A stretch of DNA of 64,000 nt from Symsagittifera roscoffensis. Taxonomy: Eukaryota > Xenacoelomorpha > Acoela > Convolutidae. The notes below the pieces were generated by a model. That model saw only the letters and a program-made list of their open reading frames with translations, searched no databases and was not told where the DNA came from. Positions within the stretch are counted from its first letter, which is position 1; every line of letters starts with the position of its first letter. Made by a program: the position numbers and the translations under genes. Below are positions 20,262 to 30,333 of this stretch, piece after piece. The DNA lies in the NCBI RefSeq assembly GCF_963678635.1, contig NC_087062.1, positions 75,446,349-75,510,348 of the forward strand, read 5' to 3'.

Positions 20262-20393
20262 TCCGAATGAGTAAAAATCTCAAAAAAAGGAACTGTATTT
20301 CAAGGTAAATGTATATGTTCTTTTAAAAAAATAATAATTCAACTCGACTTCTTTTTTTTTCAAAAAACAGATATCAAAAATGCTAGTACGTAT

Positions 20394-20475
20394 CCCAGCC
20401 AGTAGGACTCAAACTTGGGTGTGGAGATCACATGTGATGTCTAGTCAGACGCCTTATCCACTCGGCCACAGCTGC
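20394..20475 (-). pseudogene. tRNA-Ser-like (AGA), HOR member C
   Basis: Acceptor end C72 to G; T-stem CCAAG/CCTAC broken; 5' strand GCAGCTG. Loop CTAGACA. Confidence 0.5.
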
Positions 20476-20684
20476 TCAGAAAGAATCAGAATCTCAACAA
20501 AATAGGGATTGTATTTCAAGGTGATTGTATATGTCAAACTTAAAAAAAAAGAGTTCAACTCGGCATCTTTTTTTTTCAAAAATCAGATACCAAAAACCGC
20601 AATAACTCAAAAATTGAAACATATCTGAGAAAAAAAAACACTTTTTTGACCCATTTAAAAATCTGCCCATTTGCTAAAACGAAT

Positions 20685-20766
20685 CGCAGCCAGCAGGGTT
20701 CGAACCTGCGCGTGAAGATCACATTTAAGTTCGATTCAGACGCCTTAAACACTTGACCATGGCTGC
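20685..20766 (-). tRNA. tRNA-Ser-like (CGA), HOR member D
   Basis: T-arm and acceptor intact with G73. Loop ATCGAAC; anticodon stem weakened on the 3' side. Confidence 0.47.
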
Positions 20767-20973
20767 GCCGAAGGATTAAAAACCTCAATAAAATAGGAAT
20801 TGTATTTTAAGGTAAATGTATACGTTTTATTTTCAAAAAAAATATTTCAACTCGACATATGTTTTTTCAAAAACAGACACCAAAAACCGCATGAACTCAA
20901 TATTCGAAACAAATCTGGGGAAAAAAATATTTTTTGAGCCATCGAAAAATCTGCCACTTTTGCTAGTACGTAT

Positions 20974-21055
20974 CGCAACGAACAGTATTCAAACCTGGGA
21001 GTGAAGATGACATGTGATGTCTAGTCAGACGCCTTACCCACTCTGCCATGGCTGC
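20974..21055 (-). pseudogene. tRNA-Ser-like (AGA), HOR member A
   Basis: As 19890-19971, with one further change in the acceptor strand. Confidence 0.5.
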
Positions 21056-21263
21056 TCAGAATGAGTCAGAATCTCAGCAAAATAGGATTTGTATTTCAAG
21101 TTAAATGTTTATGTTAATTTAAAAAATTTAGTTCAACTCGCCATCCTTTTTATTCAAAAAGCAGATATCAAAAACCGCAATAACTCGATATTCAAAGCAA
21201 AAATGAGAAAAAAAAACAATTTTTTGACCCTTCTAAAAAACTCCTCATTTTGCTAGTACGAAT

Positions 21264-21345
21264 CGCAGCCAGCAGGATTCGAAACTGCGCGTGAAGATCA
21301 CATCTGATTTCTAGTCAGACGCCTTAACCAGCCGGGCATGGTTGC
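21264..21345 (-). tRNA. tRNA-Ser-like (AGA), HOR member B
   Basis: As 20180-20261, plus an acceptor change (GCAACCA). Confidence 0.45.
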
Positions 21346-21549
21346 TCCGAATGAGTAAAAATCTCAAAAAAAGGAACTGTATTTCAAGGTAAATGTATAT
21401 ATTTTTTAAAAAAAATAATAATTCAACTCGACTTCTTTTTTTCCAAAAACAGATATCAAAAACCGCAAAAACGCAATACTCGAAGCAAATCTGAGAAAAA
21501 AATACTCTATTGACTCAACTAAAAAACTGCCCCTCATGCCAGTACGCAT

Positions 21550-21631
21550 CCCAGCCAGTAGGACTCAAACTTGGGTGTGGAGATCACATGTGATGTCTAG
21601 TCAGACGCCTTATCCACTCGGCCACAGCTGC
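21550..21631 (-). pseudogene. tRNA-Ser-like (AGA), HOR member C
   Basis: As 20394-20475. Confidence 0.5.
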
Positions 21632-21840
21632 TCAGAAAGAATCAGAATCTCAACAAAATAGGGATTGTATTTCAAGGTGATTGTATATGTCAAATTTTAA
21701 AAAAAAAGAGTTCAACTCGGCATCTTTTTTTTTTAAAAAACAGATACCAAAAACCGCATGAACTCAATATTCGAAACAAATCTGGGGAAAAAAATATTTT
21801 TTGACCCATCGAAAAATCTGCCACTTTTGCTAGTACGTAT

Positions 21841-21922
21841 CGCATCGAACAGTATTCAAACCTGGGCGTGAAGATGACATGTGATGTCTAGTCAGACGCC
21901 TTACCCACTCTGCCATGGCTGC
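21841..21922 (-). pseudogene. tRNA-Ser-like (AGA), HOR member A
   Basis: Directly follows a C member with no D member between, indicating loss of one unit. Confidence 0.5.
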
Positions 21923-22129
21923 TCAGAATGAGTCAGAATCTCAGCAAAATAGGATTTGTATTTCAAGGTAAATGTTTATGTTAATTTTAAAAATTTAGTT
22001 CAACTCGACATCCTTTTTATTCAAAAAGCAGATACCAAAAACAGCAATAACTCGATATTCAAAGCAAAACTGAGAAAAAAAACACTTTTTTGATCCTTCT
22101 AAAAAACTCCTCATTTTGCTAGTACGAAT

Positions 22130-22211
22130 CGCAGCCAGCATGATTCGAAACTGCGCGTGAAGATCACATCTGATTTCTAGTCAGACACCTTAACCAGCCG
22201 GGCATGGCTGC
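22130..22211 (-). tRNA. tRNA-Ser-like (AGA), HOR member B
   Basis: As 20180-20261, with one further T-stem change (gcatg). Confidence 0.44.
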
Positions 22212-22416
22212 TCCGAATGAGTAAAAACCTCAAAAAAAGGAACTGTATTTCAAGGTAAATGTATATGTTTTTTAAAAATAATAATAATTCAACTCGACTT
22301 CTTTTTTTTTTCAAAAAACAGATATCAAAAACCGCAAAAACGCAATACTCGAAGCAAATCTGAGAAAAATACTCTATTGACTCATCTAAAAAACTGCCCC
22401 TCATGCTAGTACGCAT

Positions 22417-22498
22417 CCCAGCCAGTAGGACTCAAACTTGGGTGTGGAGATCACATGTGATGTCTAGTCAGACGCCTTATCCACTCGGCCATAGCTGC
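22417..22498 (-). pseudogene. tRNA-Ser-like (AGA), HOR member C
   Basis: As 20394-20475, but the 5' strand reads GCAGCTA. Confidence 0.5.
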
Positions 22499-22704
22499 TC
22501 AGAAAGAATCAGAATCTCAACAAAATAGGGATTGTATTTCAAGGTGATTGTATATGTCAAATTTAAAAAAAGAGTTCAACTCGGCACCTTTTTTTTTCAA
22601 ACATCAGATACCAAAAACCGCAATAACTCAAAAATTGAAACAAATCTGAGAAAAAAAACACTTTTTTGACCCATTTAAAAATCTGCCCATTTGCTAAAAC
22701 GAAG

Positions 22705-22786
22705 CGCAGCCAGCAGGGTTCGAACCTGCGCGTGAAGATCACATTTAAGTTCGATTCAGACGCCTTAAACACTTGACCATGGCTGC
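22705..22786 (-). tRNA. tRNA-Ser-like (CGA), HOR member D
   Basis: As 20685-20766. Confidence 0.47.
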
Positions 22787-22997
22787 GCCGAAGGATTAAA
22801 AACCTCAATAAAATAGGAATTGTATTTCAAGGTAAATGTATACGTTTTTTTTTTTCAAAAAAAATATTTCAATTCGACATATGTTTTTTTCAAAAAACAG
22901 ATACCAAAAACCGCATGAACTCAATATTCGAAACAAATCTGGTGAAAAAAATATTTTTTGACCCATCGAAAAATCTGCCACTTTTGCCAGTACGTAT

Positions 22998-23079
22998 CGC
23001 ATCGAACAGTAATCAAACCTGGGCGTGAAGATGACATGTGATGTCTAGTCAGACGCCTTACCCACTCTGCCATGGCTGC
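22998..23079 (-). pseudogene. tRNA-Ser-like (AGA), HOR member A
   Basis: As 19890-19971; T-loop TTTGATT. Confidence 0.5.
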
Positions 23080-23288
23080 TCAGAATGAGTCAGAATCTCA
23101 GCAAAATAGGATTTGTATTTCAAGGTAAATGTTTAAGTTAATTTTAAAAATTTAGTTCAACTCGACATCCTTTTTGTTCAAAAAGCAGATACCAAAAACC
23201 GCAATAACTCGATATTCAAAGCAAAACTGAGACAAAAAAAACACTTTTTTGACCCTTCTAAAAAACTCCTCATTTTGCTAGTACGAAT

Positions 23289-23370
23289 CGCAGCCAGCAG
23301 GATTCGAAACTGCGCGTGAAGATCACATCTGATTTCTAGTCAGACGCCTTAACCAGCCGGGCATGGCTGC
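23289..23370 (-). tRNA. tRNA-Ser-like (AGA), HOR member B
   Basis: As 20180-20261, with the consensus acceptor and anticodon arm. Confidence 0.47.
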
Positions 23371-23579
23371 TCCGAATGAGTAAAAATCTCAAAAAAAGGA
23401 GCTGTAATTCAAGGTAAATGTATATGTTTTTTTAAAAAAATTATAATTCAACACGACTTCTTTTTTTTTTCAAAAAACAGATATCAAAAACCGCAAAAAC
23501 GCAATACTCGAAGCAAATCTGAGAGAAAAAAAAACTATTTTGACTCATCTAAAAAACTGCCCCTCATGCTAGTACGCAT

Positions 23580-23661
23580 CCCAGCCAGTAGGACTCAAAC
23601 TTGGGTGTGGAGATCACATGTGATGTCTAGTCAGACGCCTTGTCCACTCGGCCACAGCTGC
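23580..23661 (-). pseudogene. tRNA-Ser-like (AGA), HOR member C
   Basis: As 20394-20475; last member of the repeat. Confidence 0.5.
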
Positions 23662-23869
23662 TCAGAAAGAATCAGAATCTCAACAAAATAGGGATTGTAT
23701 TTCAAGGTGATTGTATATGTCAAACTTAAAAGAAGAGTTCAACTCGGCATCTTTTTTTTTCAAAAATCAGATACCAAAAACCGCAATAACTCAAAAATCG
23801 AAACAAATCTGAGAAAAAAAAACACTTTTTTGACTCATCTGAAAAACTCCTCATTTTGCTTGTACGAGT

Positions 23870-23951
23870 CGCAGCCAGCAGGATTCGATCCTGCGCGTGA
23901 AGATCACATCTGATTTCTCGTCAGACGCCTTAACCACTCGGCCATGGCTGC
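23870..23951 (-). pseudogene. tRNA-Ser-like (AGA), U33 to G
   Basis: All stems look paired and G73 is present, but the loop is CGAGAAA, losing U33, and T54 is A. Confidence 0.5.
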
Positions 23952-24158
23952 TCAGAATGAGTCAAAATCTCAGCAAAATAGGATTTGTATTTCAAGGTAA
24001 ATGTATATGTTAATTTTAAAAATTTAGTTCAACTCGACATCCTTTTTATTCAAAAAGCAGATACCAAAAACCGCAATAACTCAATATTCGAAACAAATCT
24101 GAGAAAAAAAATAATTTTCTGACCCTTGTAAAAAACTCCTCATATTCCTAGTACGAAT

Positions 24159-24240
24159 CGCAGCTAGCAGGATTCGAACCTGCGCGTGAAAATCATACCT
24201 GATTTCCAGTCAGACGCCTTAACAACTCGCCCAAGGCTGC
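24159..24240 (-). tRNA. tRNA-Ser-like with GGA anticodon
   Basis: Anticodon stem perfect with loop CTGGAAA, a second GGA copy in class A. T-arm canonical and G73 present. The acceptor 5' strand (GCAGCCT) and D-stem (GGG) are mutated. Confidence 0.5.
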
Positions 24241-24451
24241 TCGGAAGGATTAAAAATCGCAACAAAATAGCAAATGTGTTTCAAGGTAAATGTATATGTT
24301 TTTTTTTTCAAAAAAATTGATTCAACTCGACATCTTTTTTTCCAGAAAACAGATACCAAAAACCGCAAAAACTCAATATTCGATACAAATCTGAGAAAAA
24401 ACATGTTCTACTGACCCATCTGAAAAAACTTATCCTCTTGCTACTGCGTGT

Positions 24452-24533
24452 CGCAGCCAGCAGGTTTCCAACCTTTGCGTGAAGATCACATCTGAATTCT
24501 AGTCAGACGCCTTAACCACTCGCCCATGGCTGC
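24452..24533 (-). pseudogene. tRNA-Ser-like (AGA), T-arm broken
   Basis: B box GGTTGGAAACC with an unpaired T-stem end; loop CTAGAAT. Acceptor and G73 intact. Confidence 0.5.
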
Positions 24534-24740
24534 TCCGAATAATAAAAAAATCTCAAAAAATAGCTACTGTTATTCAACGTAAATGTATATGTATGTCAGT
24601 TTTAAAATTTTGATTCAACTCGACATACGTTTTTTCCAAAAAAACAGATACCAAAAACTTTATTAACTCAAGATTCGAATTAAATCTGAAAAAAAAAATT
24701 TTGACCCATCGAAAAATCTGCCACTCTTGCTAGTACGCAG

Positions 24741-24821
24741 CGCATCCAACAGTATTCAAACCTGTGCTTGAGATCACATGTGATGTCTAGTCAGACGCCT
24801 TATCCACTCGGCCACAGCTGC
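24741..24821 (-). pseudogene. tRNA-Ser-like (AGA), decayed
   Basis: 81 nt; acceptor 3' strand, T-stem and variable arm mutated. Confidence 0.5.
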
Positions 24822-25030
24822 TCAGAAAGAATCAGAATCTCAACAAAATAGAAATTGTATTTCAAGGTAAATGTATAGATTTTTTTTTTAAAAAATAATT
24901 CAACTCGACATCTTTTTTTTTTCGGAAAACAGAAACCAAAAACCACAAAAACTCAAAACTCGAAACAAATCTGAGAAAAAAAATACTGTATTGACCCATC
25001 TGAAAAACTCCCCCGCTTACTAGTGCGAAT

Positions 25031-25112
25031 CGCAGCCAGCAGGATTCGACCGTGCGCGTGAAGCTCACATCTGATTTCTAATCAGACGCCTTAACCACTC
25101 GCCCTTGGCTGC
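25031..25112 (-). pseudogene. tRNA-Ser-like (AGA), decayed
   Basis: B box CGGTCGAATCC, D-stem GGG and T8 changed to A. Loop TTAGAAA keeps AGA. Confidence 0.48.
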
Positions 25113-25324
25113 TCTGAATGATAGAAAAATCTCAAAAAGTAGGAATTGTATTTCAAGGTAAATGTTTATGTCAGTTTTAAATTTTTGATTCAACTCGACA
25201 TGTTTTTTTTGAAAAAAAAACAGATGCCAAAAAACCGCATTAACTCAAAATTCGAAACAAATCTAAGAAAAAAAAAATACTCTATTGACCCATCTAAAAA
25301 ACTTCCCCTCTTGCTAGTGCGTAT

Positions 25325-25386
25325 CGAAGCCAGTAGGATTCAAGGCTGGGCGTGGAGATCACATCTGATGTCTCGGCCATGGCTGC
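25325..25386 (-). pseudogene. Internally deleted tRNA-Ser-like
   Basis: 62 nt: about 20 nt from the anticodon-stem 5' strand to the D-loop are deleted (tgatgtct joins cggccatgg). Confidence 0.7.
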
Positions 25387-25594
25387 TCAGAATGAATCAG
25401 AATCTCAACAAAATAGGAATTGTATTTCAAGGTAAATGTATATGTTAATTTTAAAAAACTTATTCAACACGACATATTTTTTCTTCAAAAAACAGATACC
25501 AAATACCGCAAAAACTCAATATTCGAAACAAATCTGAGAAAAAGAAATCTCTATTGACCCATCTAAAAAAACTGCCCCTCTTGCTAGTGCGTAT

Positions 25595-25675
25595 CGCAGG
25601 CAATACGAATCGAACCTGCGCGTGGTCTCACAGCCGATATCTAGTCAGACGCCTTACCCACTCGGCCATGGCGCC
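25595..25675 (-). pseudogene. tRNA-Ser-like (AGA), decayed
   Basis: Variable arm and anticodon stem degraded (cagccgatatctag); acceptor end altered to GGCGCC. Confidence 0.5.
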
Positions 25676-25877
25676 TCAGAATGCATCTAAACTTCAACAA
25701 AAAAGGAATCGTAGTTTAAGGTAAATGTTTATTTTAGTTTTGAATATTTAGTTCGATTCAGCATCTTTTTAAAAAAAAACAGATATCAAAAACCGCAATA
25801 ACTCAATATTGGAAGCAAATCTAAGAAAAAATAGTTTTTGATCCATCTAAAGAATTCCTGAATTTGCTAGTACGAAT

Positions 25878-25965
25878 CGCAGCCAGTAGCATTTGAGCCT
25901 GTGCGTGAAGATCACATCTGTGTCTAGTCACTAGTCAGACGCCTTACCCACTCGGCCATGGCTGC
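25878..25965 (-). pseudogene. tRNA-Ser-like with duplicated anticodon segment
   Basis: 88 nt because 'ctagtca' is duplicated in the anticodon region. D-stem and acceptor intact. Confidence 0.6.
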
Positions 25966-26157
25966 TCAGAAAGAATCAAAAACCTCATATTTCAAAGTAA
26001 TTGTATATTTTAAATTTAATGAATTAATCCAACTCGACATCTTTTACTTTCCAAAAAACAGATACCAAATACCGCAAAAACTCAATATTCGAAACAAATC
26101 TGAGAAAAAGAAAACTGTATTGCATCTAAAAAAACCGCGCCTCTTGCTAGTGCGTAT

Positions 26158-26188
26158 CGCAGCCAGTAGGATTCAAACCTGGGCGTGG
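26158..26188 (-). pseudogene. tRNA-Ser 3' half at class A/B junction
   Basis: Acceptor 3' strand and T-arm of a class A tRNA, interrupted where a class B3 (TAA) unit begins. This is the last class A unit before the class changes. Confidence 0.65.
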
Positions 26189-26270
26189 AGCTCACAGAAG
26201 GATTCGGATCTGCAAGCGAAGACGACATCTGATTTTAAGTCCGACGACTTAACTATTCGGCCATGACTGC
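26189..26270 (-). pseudogene. tRNA-like, anticodon TAA (B3)
   Basis: Serine-type body with loop CTTAAAA, nominally TAA (Leu). Acceptor 5' strand GCAGTCA; B box GATCCGAATCC. First class B unit. Confidence 0.5.
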
Positions 26271-26471
26271 TGCCAATAATAAAAAATCTGAAGAAAATAA
26301 CTATTGTATTTCCATGCGACATGAACATTTACATTTAAAAAATGATTAGAAACAGCTGTTTTTTTTGAAAAAACAGACATCGAAAAACAATTTCAAACTG
26401 CAAACAAAAAATGCGACGCAAATATGCGTTTTTCACCAATTGAAAAATCCAGTCTTTTTGCCAGTACAAAG

Positions 26472-26554
26472 CGTAGCATGCAGGATTCGAACCTGCTCCG
26501 ACAAGATCATAACTGATTTCAAAGCATACTTCTTAACCACTTGGCCATAGCTGC
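26472..26554 (-). pseudogene. tRNA-Ser-like (TGA) (B1-type body)
   Basis: 83 nt. Loop TTTGAAA gives TGA; acceptor and anticodon stems mismatched, T-arm canonical. Confidence 0.48.
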
Positions 26555-26765
26555 TAACAAAACTTCAATGTCTCAACAAAAATAACCATTGTATTTCAGT
26601 GTAAAGTGTATATCTTGAATCTTAAAAAAAGATTAAAAACAGCTGTTTTTTTTCTTCGAAAAAAGGTACCAGAAATTGCAAGTTTTTTTAAAGCAATTGA
26701 AAAAATCCGACGCGAGTACGCATTTTTCACCAACCTAAAAATCTGCCATTCCAGCCAGCGAGAGT

Positions 26766-26847
26766 CGCCGCCAACAGGATTCGAACATGCGCCTAAAGAT
26801 AACATCTGTTTTCGAGTCAAACCGCTCAAGCACTAGGGCATGCCTGC
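26766..26847 (-). pseudogene. tRNA-Ser-like (CGA) (B2)
   Basis: Loop CTCGAAA. Acceptor GCAGGCA/TGGCGGC pairs 5 of 7, D-stem CCC, T-stem weakened; G73. Confidence 0.5.
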
Positions 26848-27056
26848 TGCCAACGATTCAAAATCTCAACAAAAATCGCGATGGTTTTCCATTTTGAATG
26901 TATATGTTATATTCAAAAATTGATTGAAAACAGCTGTTCTTTTTTTTCAAACAACAGATACCAAAATCGCCAAATTTCCCAAAGCAAAAGAAAAATTCTG
27001 ACGCGAAAACGAATTTTTCACCAAACTAAAATTCTAATATTTCAGCCAGTGACAAT

Positions 27057-27138
27057 TGCAGTCAGCAGGATTCGAACCTCCGCGTGAAGATCACATCAGA
27101 TTTCGAGTCAGACGCCTTAACCACTCGGCCATGGCTGC
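27057..27138 (-). tRNA. tRNA-Ser (CGA) (B6)
   Basis: Loop CTCGAAA, D-stem and A box canonical. One mismatch each in the acceptor, anticodon and T stems; A73. Confidence 0.52.
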
Positions 27139-27340
27139 TGATAATTTTAAAAAATCTCAAAAAATTAGCTTTTGTATTTCCATGCGATTTGTATATTTAT
27201 ATTTAAAAGCAGATTAAAAGCAGCTGTTTTTTTTGACAAAACAGACATCGAAAAACAATTTTAAACAGCAAATTAAAAAATGCGACGCAAATATGCGTTT
27301 TTCACCAATTGAAAAATCTACTCTTTTTGCCAGTACAAAG

Positions 27341-27423
27341 CGTAACAGGCAGGATTCGTACCTGCTCCCACAAGATCACAACTGCTTTCGAATCACACTC
27401 CTTAACCACTTGGCCATACGTGC
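27341..27423 (-). pseudogene. tRNA-Ser-like (CGA) (B1)
   Basis: 83 nt; acceptor damaged at both ends and B box GGTACGAATCC. Confidence 0.48.
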
Positions 27424-27632
27424 TAACAAAAATTCAATGTCTCAACAAAAGTAGCCATTGTATTTCAGTGTAAATTGTAAATCTTGAATCTTAAAAAATG
27501 ATTAAAAACTGCTGTTTTTTTTTCAAAAAAAATAACCAAAAATCGCAAGTTTTTATAAAGCAATAAAAAAACTCTGACGCGAGTACGCATTTTTCACCAA
27601 CCTAAAAATCTGCCATTCCAGCCAGCGAGAGT

Positions 27633-27714
27633 CGCCGCCAACAGGATTCGAACATGCGTGTAAAGATAACATCTGTTTTCGAGTCATACCGCTTAAGCAC
27701 TAGGGCCTGCCTGC
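27633..27714 (-). pseudogene. tRNA-Ser-like (CGA) (B2)
   Basis: B2 body; T8 to G (gggcctgcc on plus) and weakened T-stem. Confidence 0.5.
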
Positions 27715-27924
27715 TGCCAACAATTCAAAATCTCAACAAAAATCGCGGTTGTTTTCCAGTGTGAAGTGAATATGTTATATTTAAAAATTGATTGAAAACA
27801 GCTGTTCTTTTTTTTCAAACAACAGATGCCAAAATCTCCAAATTTCACAAAGCAAAAGAAAAATTCTGACGCGAAAACGAATTTTTCACCAAACTAAAAT
27901 TCTGCCATTTCAGCCAGTGACAAT

Positions 27925-28005
27925 CGCAGCCAGCAGGATTCGAACCTGCGCGTGAAGATCTCCACGATTTCGAGTCAAACGCCTTAACCTTTCGGCCATG
28001 TCTGC
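27925..28005 (-). tRNA. tRNA-Ser-like (CGA) (B6)
   Basis: T-arm, D-stem and acceptor 3' strand canonical, with G73. One base short in the variable region, and the anticodon stem is weakened. Confidence 0.48.
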
Positions 28006-28204
28006 TTCAAATAAAAAAATAGTAAGAAAATAGATATTGTATTTCCATGCGAAATGTATATTTAAATTTAAAAGCAGATTAAAAACAGCAGTTTTTTTTG
28101 ACAAAACAGACATCGAAAAATAATTTTAAACAGCAAAAAAAAATTCGACGCAAACATACATTTTTCAACTATTTAAAAATCTACTCTTTTTGCCAGTACA
28201 AAGT

Positions 28205-28286
28205 GGAGCAGTCAGGATTCTAACCTGCTCCCATAAGATCACATCTACTTTTGAATTACACCCCTTAACCACTTGGCCATAGCTGC
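28205..28286 (-). pseudogene. tRNA-like, loop TTCAAAA (CAA)
   Basis: Heavily mutated acceptor and anticodon stems; D-arm intact. Confidence 0.45.
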
Positions 28287-28497
28287 TACCATATAATCAA
28301 CGTCTCAACAAAAAATAGCCATTATACTTCAGTGTAAAGTGTATATCTTGAATCTTGGAAAATGATTAAAAACAGCGTTTTTTTTTACAAAAAAGAGGTA
28401 CCAAAATCGCAAGTTTTTATAAAGCAAAAGAAAAAAATCTGACCGGAGTACGCATTTTTCACCAACCTAAAAATCTGCCATTTCAGCCAGCGAGAGT

Positions 28498-28579
28498 CGC
28501 CGCCAGAAGGATTCGAACATGCGCGTAAAGATAACATCTCTTGTCGAGCCATACCGCTTAGACACTAGGGCATGCCTGC
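28498..28579 (-). pseudogene. tRNA-Ser-like (CGA region decayed) (B2)
   Basis: Anticodon arm altered (ttgtcgagcc), T-stem damaged; acceptor as in B2. Confidence 0.48.
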
Positions 28580-28788
28580 TGCCAACGATTCAAAATCTCA
28601 ACAAAAATCGCGATTGTTTTCCAGTGTGAAGTGTATATGTTATATTTAAAAATTGATTGAAAACAGCTGTTCTTTTTTTCAAACAACAGATATCAAAATC
28701 GCCGAATTTCACAAAGCAAAAAAAAATTTCTGAATCGAAAACAAATTTTTCATCAAACTAAAAATCTGCCATTTCAGCCAGTGACAAT

Positions 28789-28870
28789 CGCAGACAGCAG
28801 GATTCGAACTTGTGCGTGGAGATCACATTCGTTTTCGAGTCAGACGCCTCAACCACTCGGGCATGTCTAG
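28789..28870 (-). pseudogene. tRNA-Ser-like (CGA)
   Basis: Loop CTCGAAA and variable arm intact. C10, acceptor 5' strand CTAGACA and T-stem unpaired. Confidence 0.5.
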
Positions 28871-29069
28871 TGCCAACGATTGAAAGTCTCAACAAAAATC
28901 GCTTTTGTATTTCAGTGTAAAGTGTATATCATAAAATCAAAAATTGATAAAGAACTTCTGTTCTTTTTTCTTCAAAAAACATACATTGCAATATTTTGAA
29001 AAGCAAAAGAAATCGGACGCATATATGCATTTACAGCAATCTAAAGATCAGCTTTTTGCCAGTATAAAA

Positions 29070-29151
29070 AGCAAACAGAAGGATTCGGACCTGCAAGCGA
29101 AGACCACATCTGATTTTAAGTCCGACGCCTTAACTATTCGGCCATGACTGC
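29070..29151 (-). pseudogene. tRNA-like, anticodon TAA (B3)
   Basis: Acceptor GCAGTCA/TGTTTGC with one mismatch and one wobble, T73, loop CTTAAAA, anticodon stem 4 of 5. D-stem and A box canonical. Serine-type body with a leucine anticodon. Confidence 0.5.
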
Positions 29152-29279
29152 TGCCAATAATGAAAAATCTGAAGAAAAATAGTTATTGTATTTCCATGCG
29201 ATGTATATTGATATTTAAAAAGTGATCAAATGTGCATTTTTCACCAATTTAAAATTCTACTCTTTTTGCCAGTACAAAG

Positions 29280-29361
29280 TGCAGCCAGCAGGATTCGAAC
29301 CTGCTTCAAAAGATCACAACTTAATTTGAATCACACTCCTTAACCACTTGGCCATAGCTGC
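29280..29361 (-). pseudogene. tRNA-Ser-like, anticodon CAA (B1 body)
   Basis: CGA has become CAA (loop TTCAAAT). T-loop and acceptor good; anticodon stem poor. Confidence 0.48.
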
Positions 29362-29574
29362 TACCAACAATTCAAAACCCAACAAGAATAGCCATTGTAT
29401 TTTGGTGTAAAGTGTATATCTTGAATCTCAAAAGATGATTAAAAACAGCTGCCCTTTTTTTTCAAAAAAAAATAGGTACAACAAATTGCAAGTTTTTATA
29501 CTGCAAGCAAAAAAATCTGAGGCAAATACGCATTTTTCAGCAATCTTGAGATCTGCTATTTTGCCAATGACAAT

Positions 29575-29656
29575 CCCAGCCAGCAGGATTCGAATCTACG
29601 CAAAAATATCACATCTGACTTTGATTCAGACGCCTTAATCACTTGGCCATGGCTGC
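29575..29656 (-). tRNA. tRNA-like, anticodon CAA (B4)
   Basis: Anticodon stem TCTGA/TCAGA perfect with loop ATCAAAG (CAA, a leucine anticodon). D-stem good; T-stem mismatched; G73. Confidence 0.45.
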
Positions 29657-29872
29657 TACTAAAATGTCAACATCTCAACAAAAATAGCCATTGTATTTAA
29701 GTGTAAAGTGTATATCTTGAATCTAAATAAACAAATGATTAAAAACAGCTATTCTTTTTTTCCAAAAAAATAGGTAACAAAATCGCAAACTTTTATAAAG
29801 CAAGATAAAAATTCTGATGCGAATACGGACCTTTCATCAACCTTAAAATCTGCCATTTCAGCCAGGGACAAT

Positions 29873-29954
29873 CGCAGCTAGAAGAATTCGAACCTGCGGG
29901 TGAAGATTACATCTGATTTCAAGTAGGAGGGCTTAACCACTTGGCAATGGCTGC
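29873..29954 (-). tRNA. tRNA-Ser-like (TGA) (B5)
   Basis: Loop CTTGAAA. Acceptor nearly complete and G73. Anticodon-stem 5' strand (CCTAC) damaged. Confidence 0.42.
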
Positions 29955-30158
29955 TGCTAATAATTGAGAATTTGAAGAAAAAAATAGTTATTGTATTTCC
30001 ATGCGTTATGTATAATTATATTTAAAACTTGATCAAAAACTGTTGTTTTTTTTTGAAAAAACAGATATCGAAAAACAATTTTCATCAGCAAATAAAAAAG
30101 CGACGCAAATGTGAATTTTTCACCAATATAAAAATCTACTCCTTTCACAAGTACAAAG

Positions 30159-30241
30159 TGCCGCCAGCAGGCTTCAAACCTGCTCCGACAAGATCACATG
30201 TGATTTCGAATCCCACTCCTTTACCACTTGGCCATCGCTGC
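30159..30241 (-). pseudogene. tRNA-Ser-like (CGA) (B1)
   Basis: Loop TTCGAAA; T-loop TTTGAAG, D-loop altered (tttaccactt). Confidence 0.48.
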
Positions 30242-30333
30242 TACCAAAAATTCAACGTCTCAACAAAAATAGCAATTGTGTTTCAGTGTAAACTGTATAT
30301 CTTGAATCTTAGAAAATGATTGAAAACAGCTGT

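Larger units (their letters stand above)
19590..23680 (-). repeat. Four-member higher-order repeat of tRNA units
   Basis: Ordered members: D (CGA; 19600, 20685, 22705), A ('gcatcgaaca'; 19890, 20974, 21841, 22998), B ('ccagccgggcat'; 20180, 21264, 22130, 23289), C ('cccagccagtagg'; 20394, 21550, 22417, 23580). Period about 1.09-1.16 kb. D is missing between 21550 and 21841, and the spacer before 20394 lacks about 75 bp. Confidence 0.88.
1..26188 (-). repeat. Class A tRNA-Ser tandem array (about 288-bp unit)
   Basis: Head-to-tail units, each one tRNA-Ser-like sequence (about 82 bp, minus strand) plus about 205 bp of spacer. Reading rightward from each tRNA 5' end, the spacer has the conserved block 'aattgtatttcaaggtaaat', a T-rich tract, 'caactcgacatc', a poly-T run, 'cagatacc', 'ccgcaa', 'caaatctgag', an A-run, 'gacccatct' and 'ttgctagt'. 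All stretches between listed tRNAs are this spacer; I see no other genes in them. Most anticodons are AGA. Confidence 0.93.
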
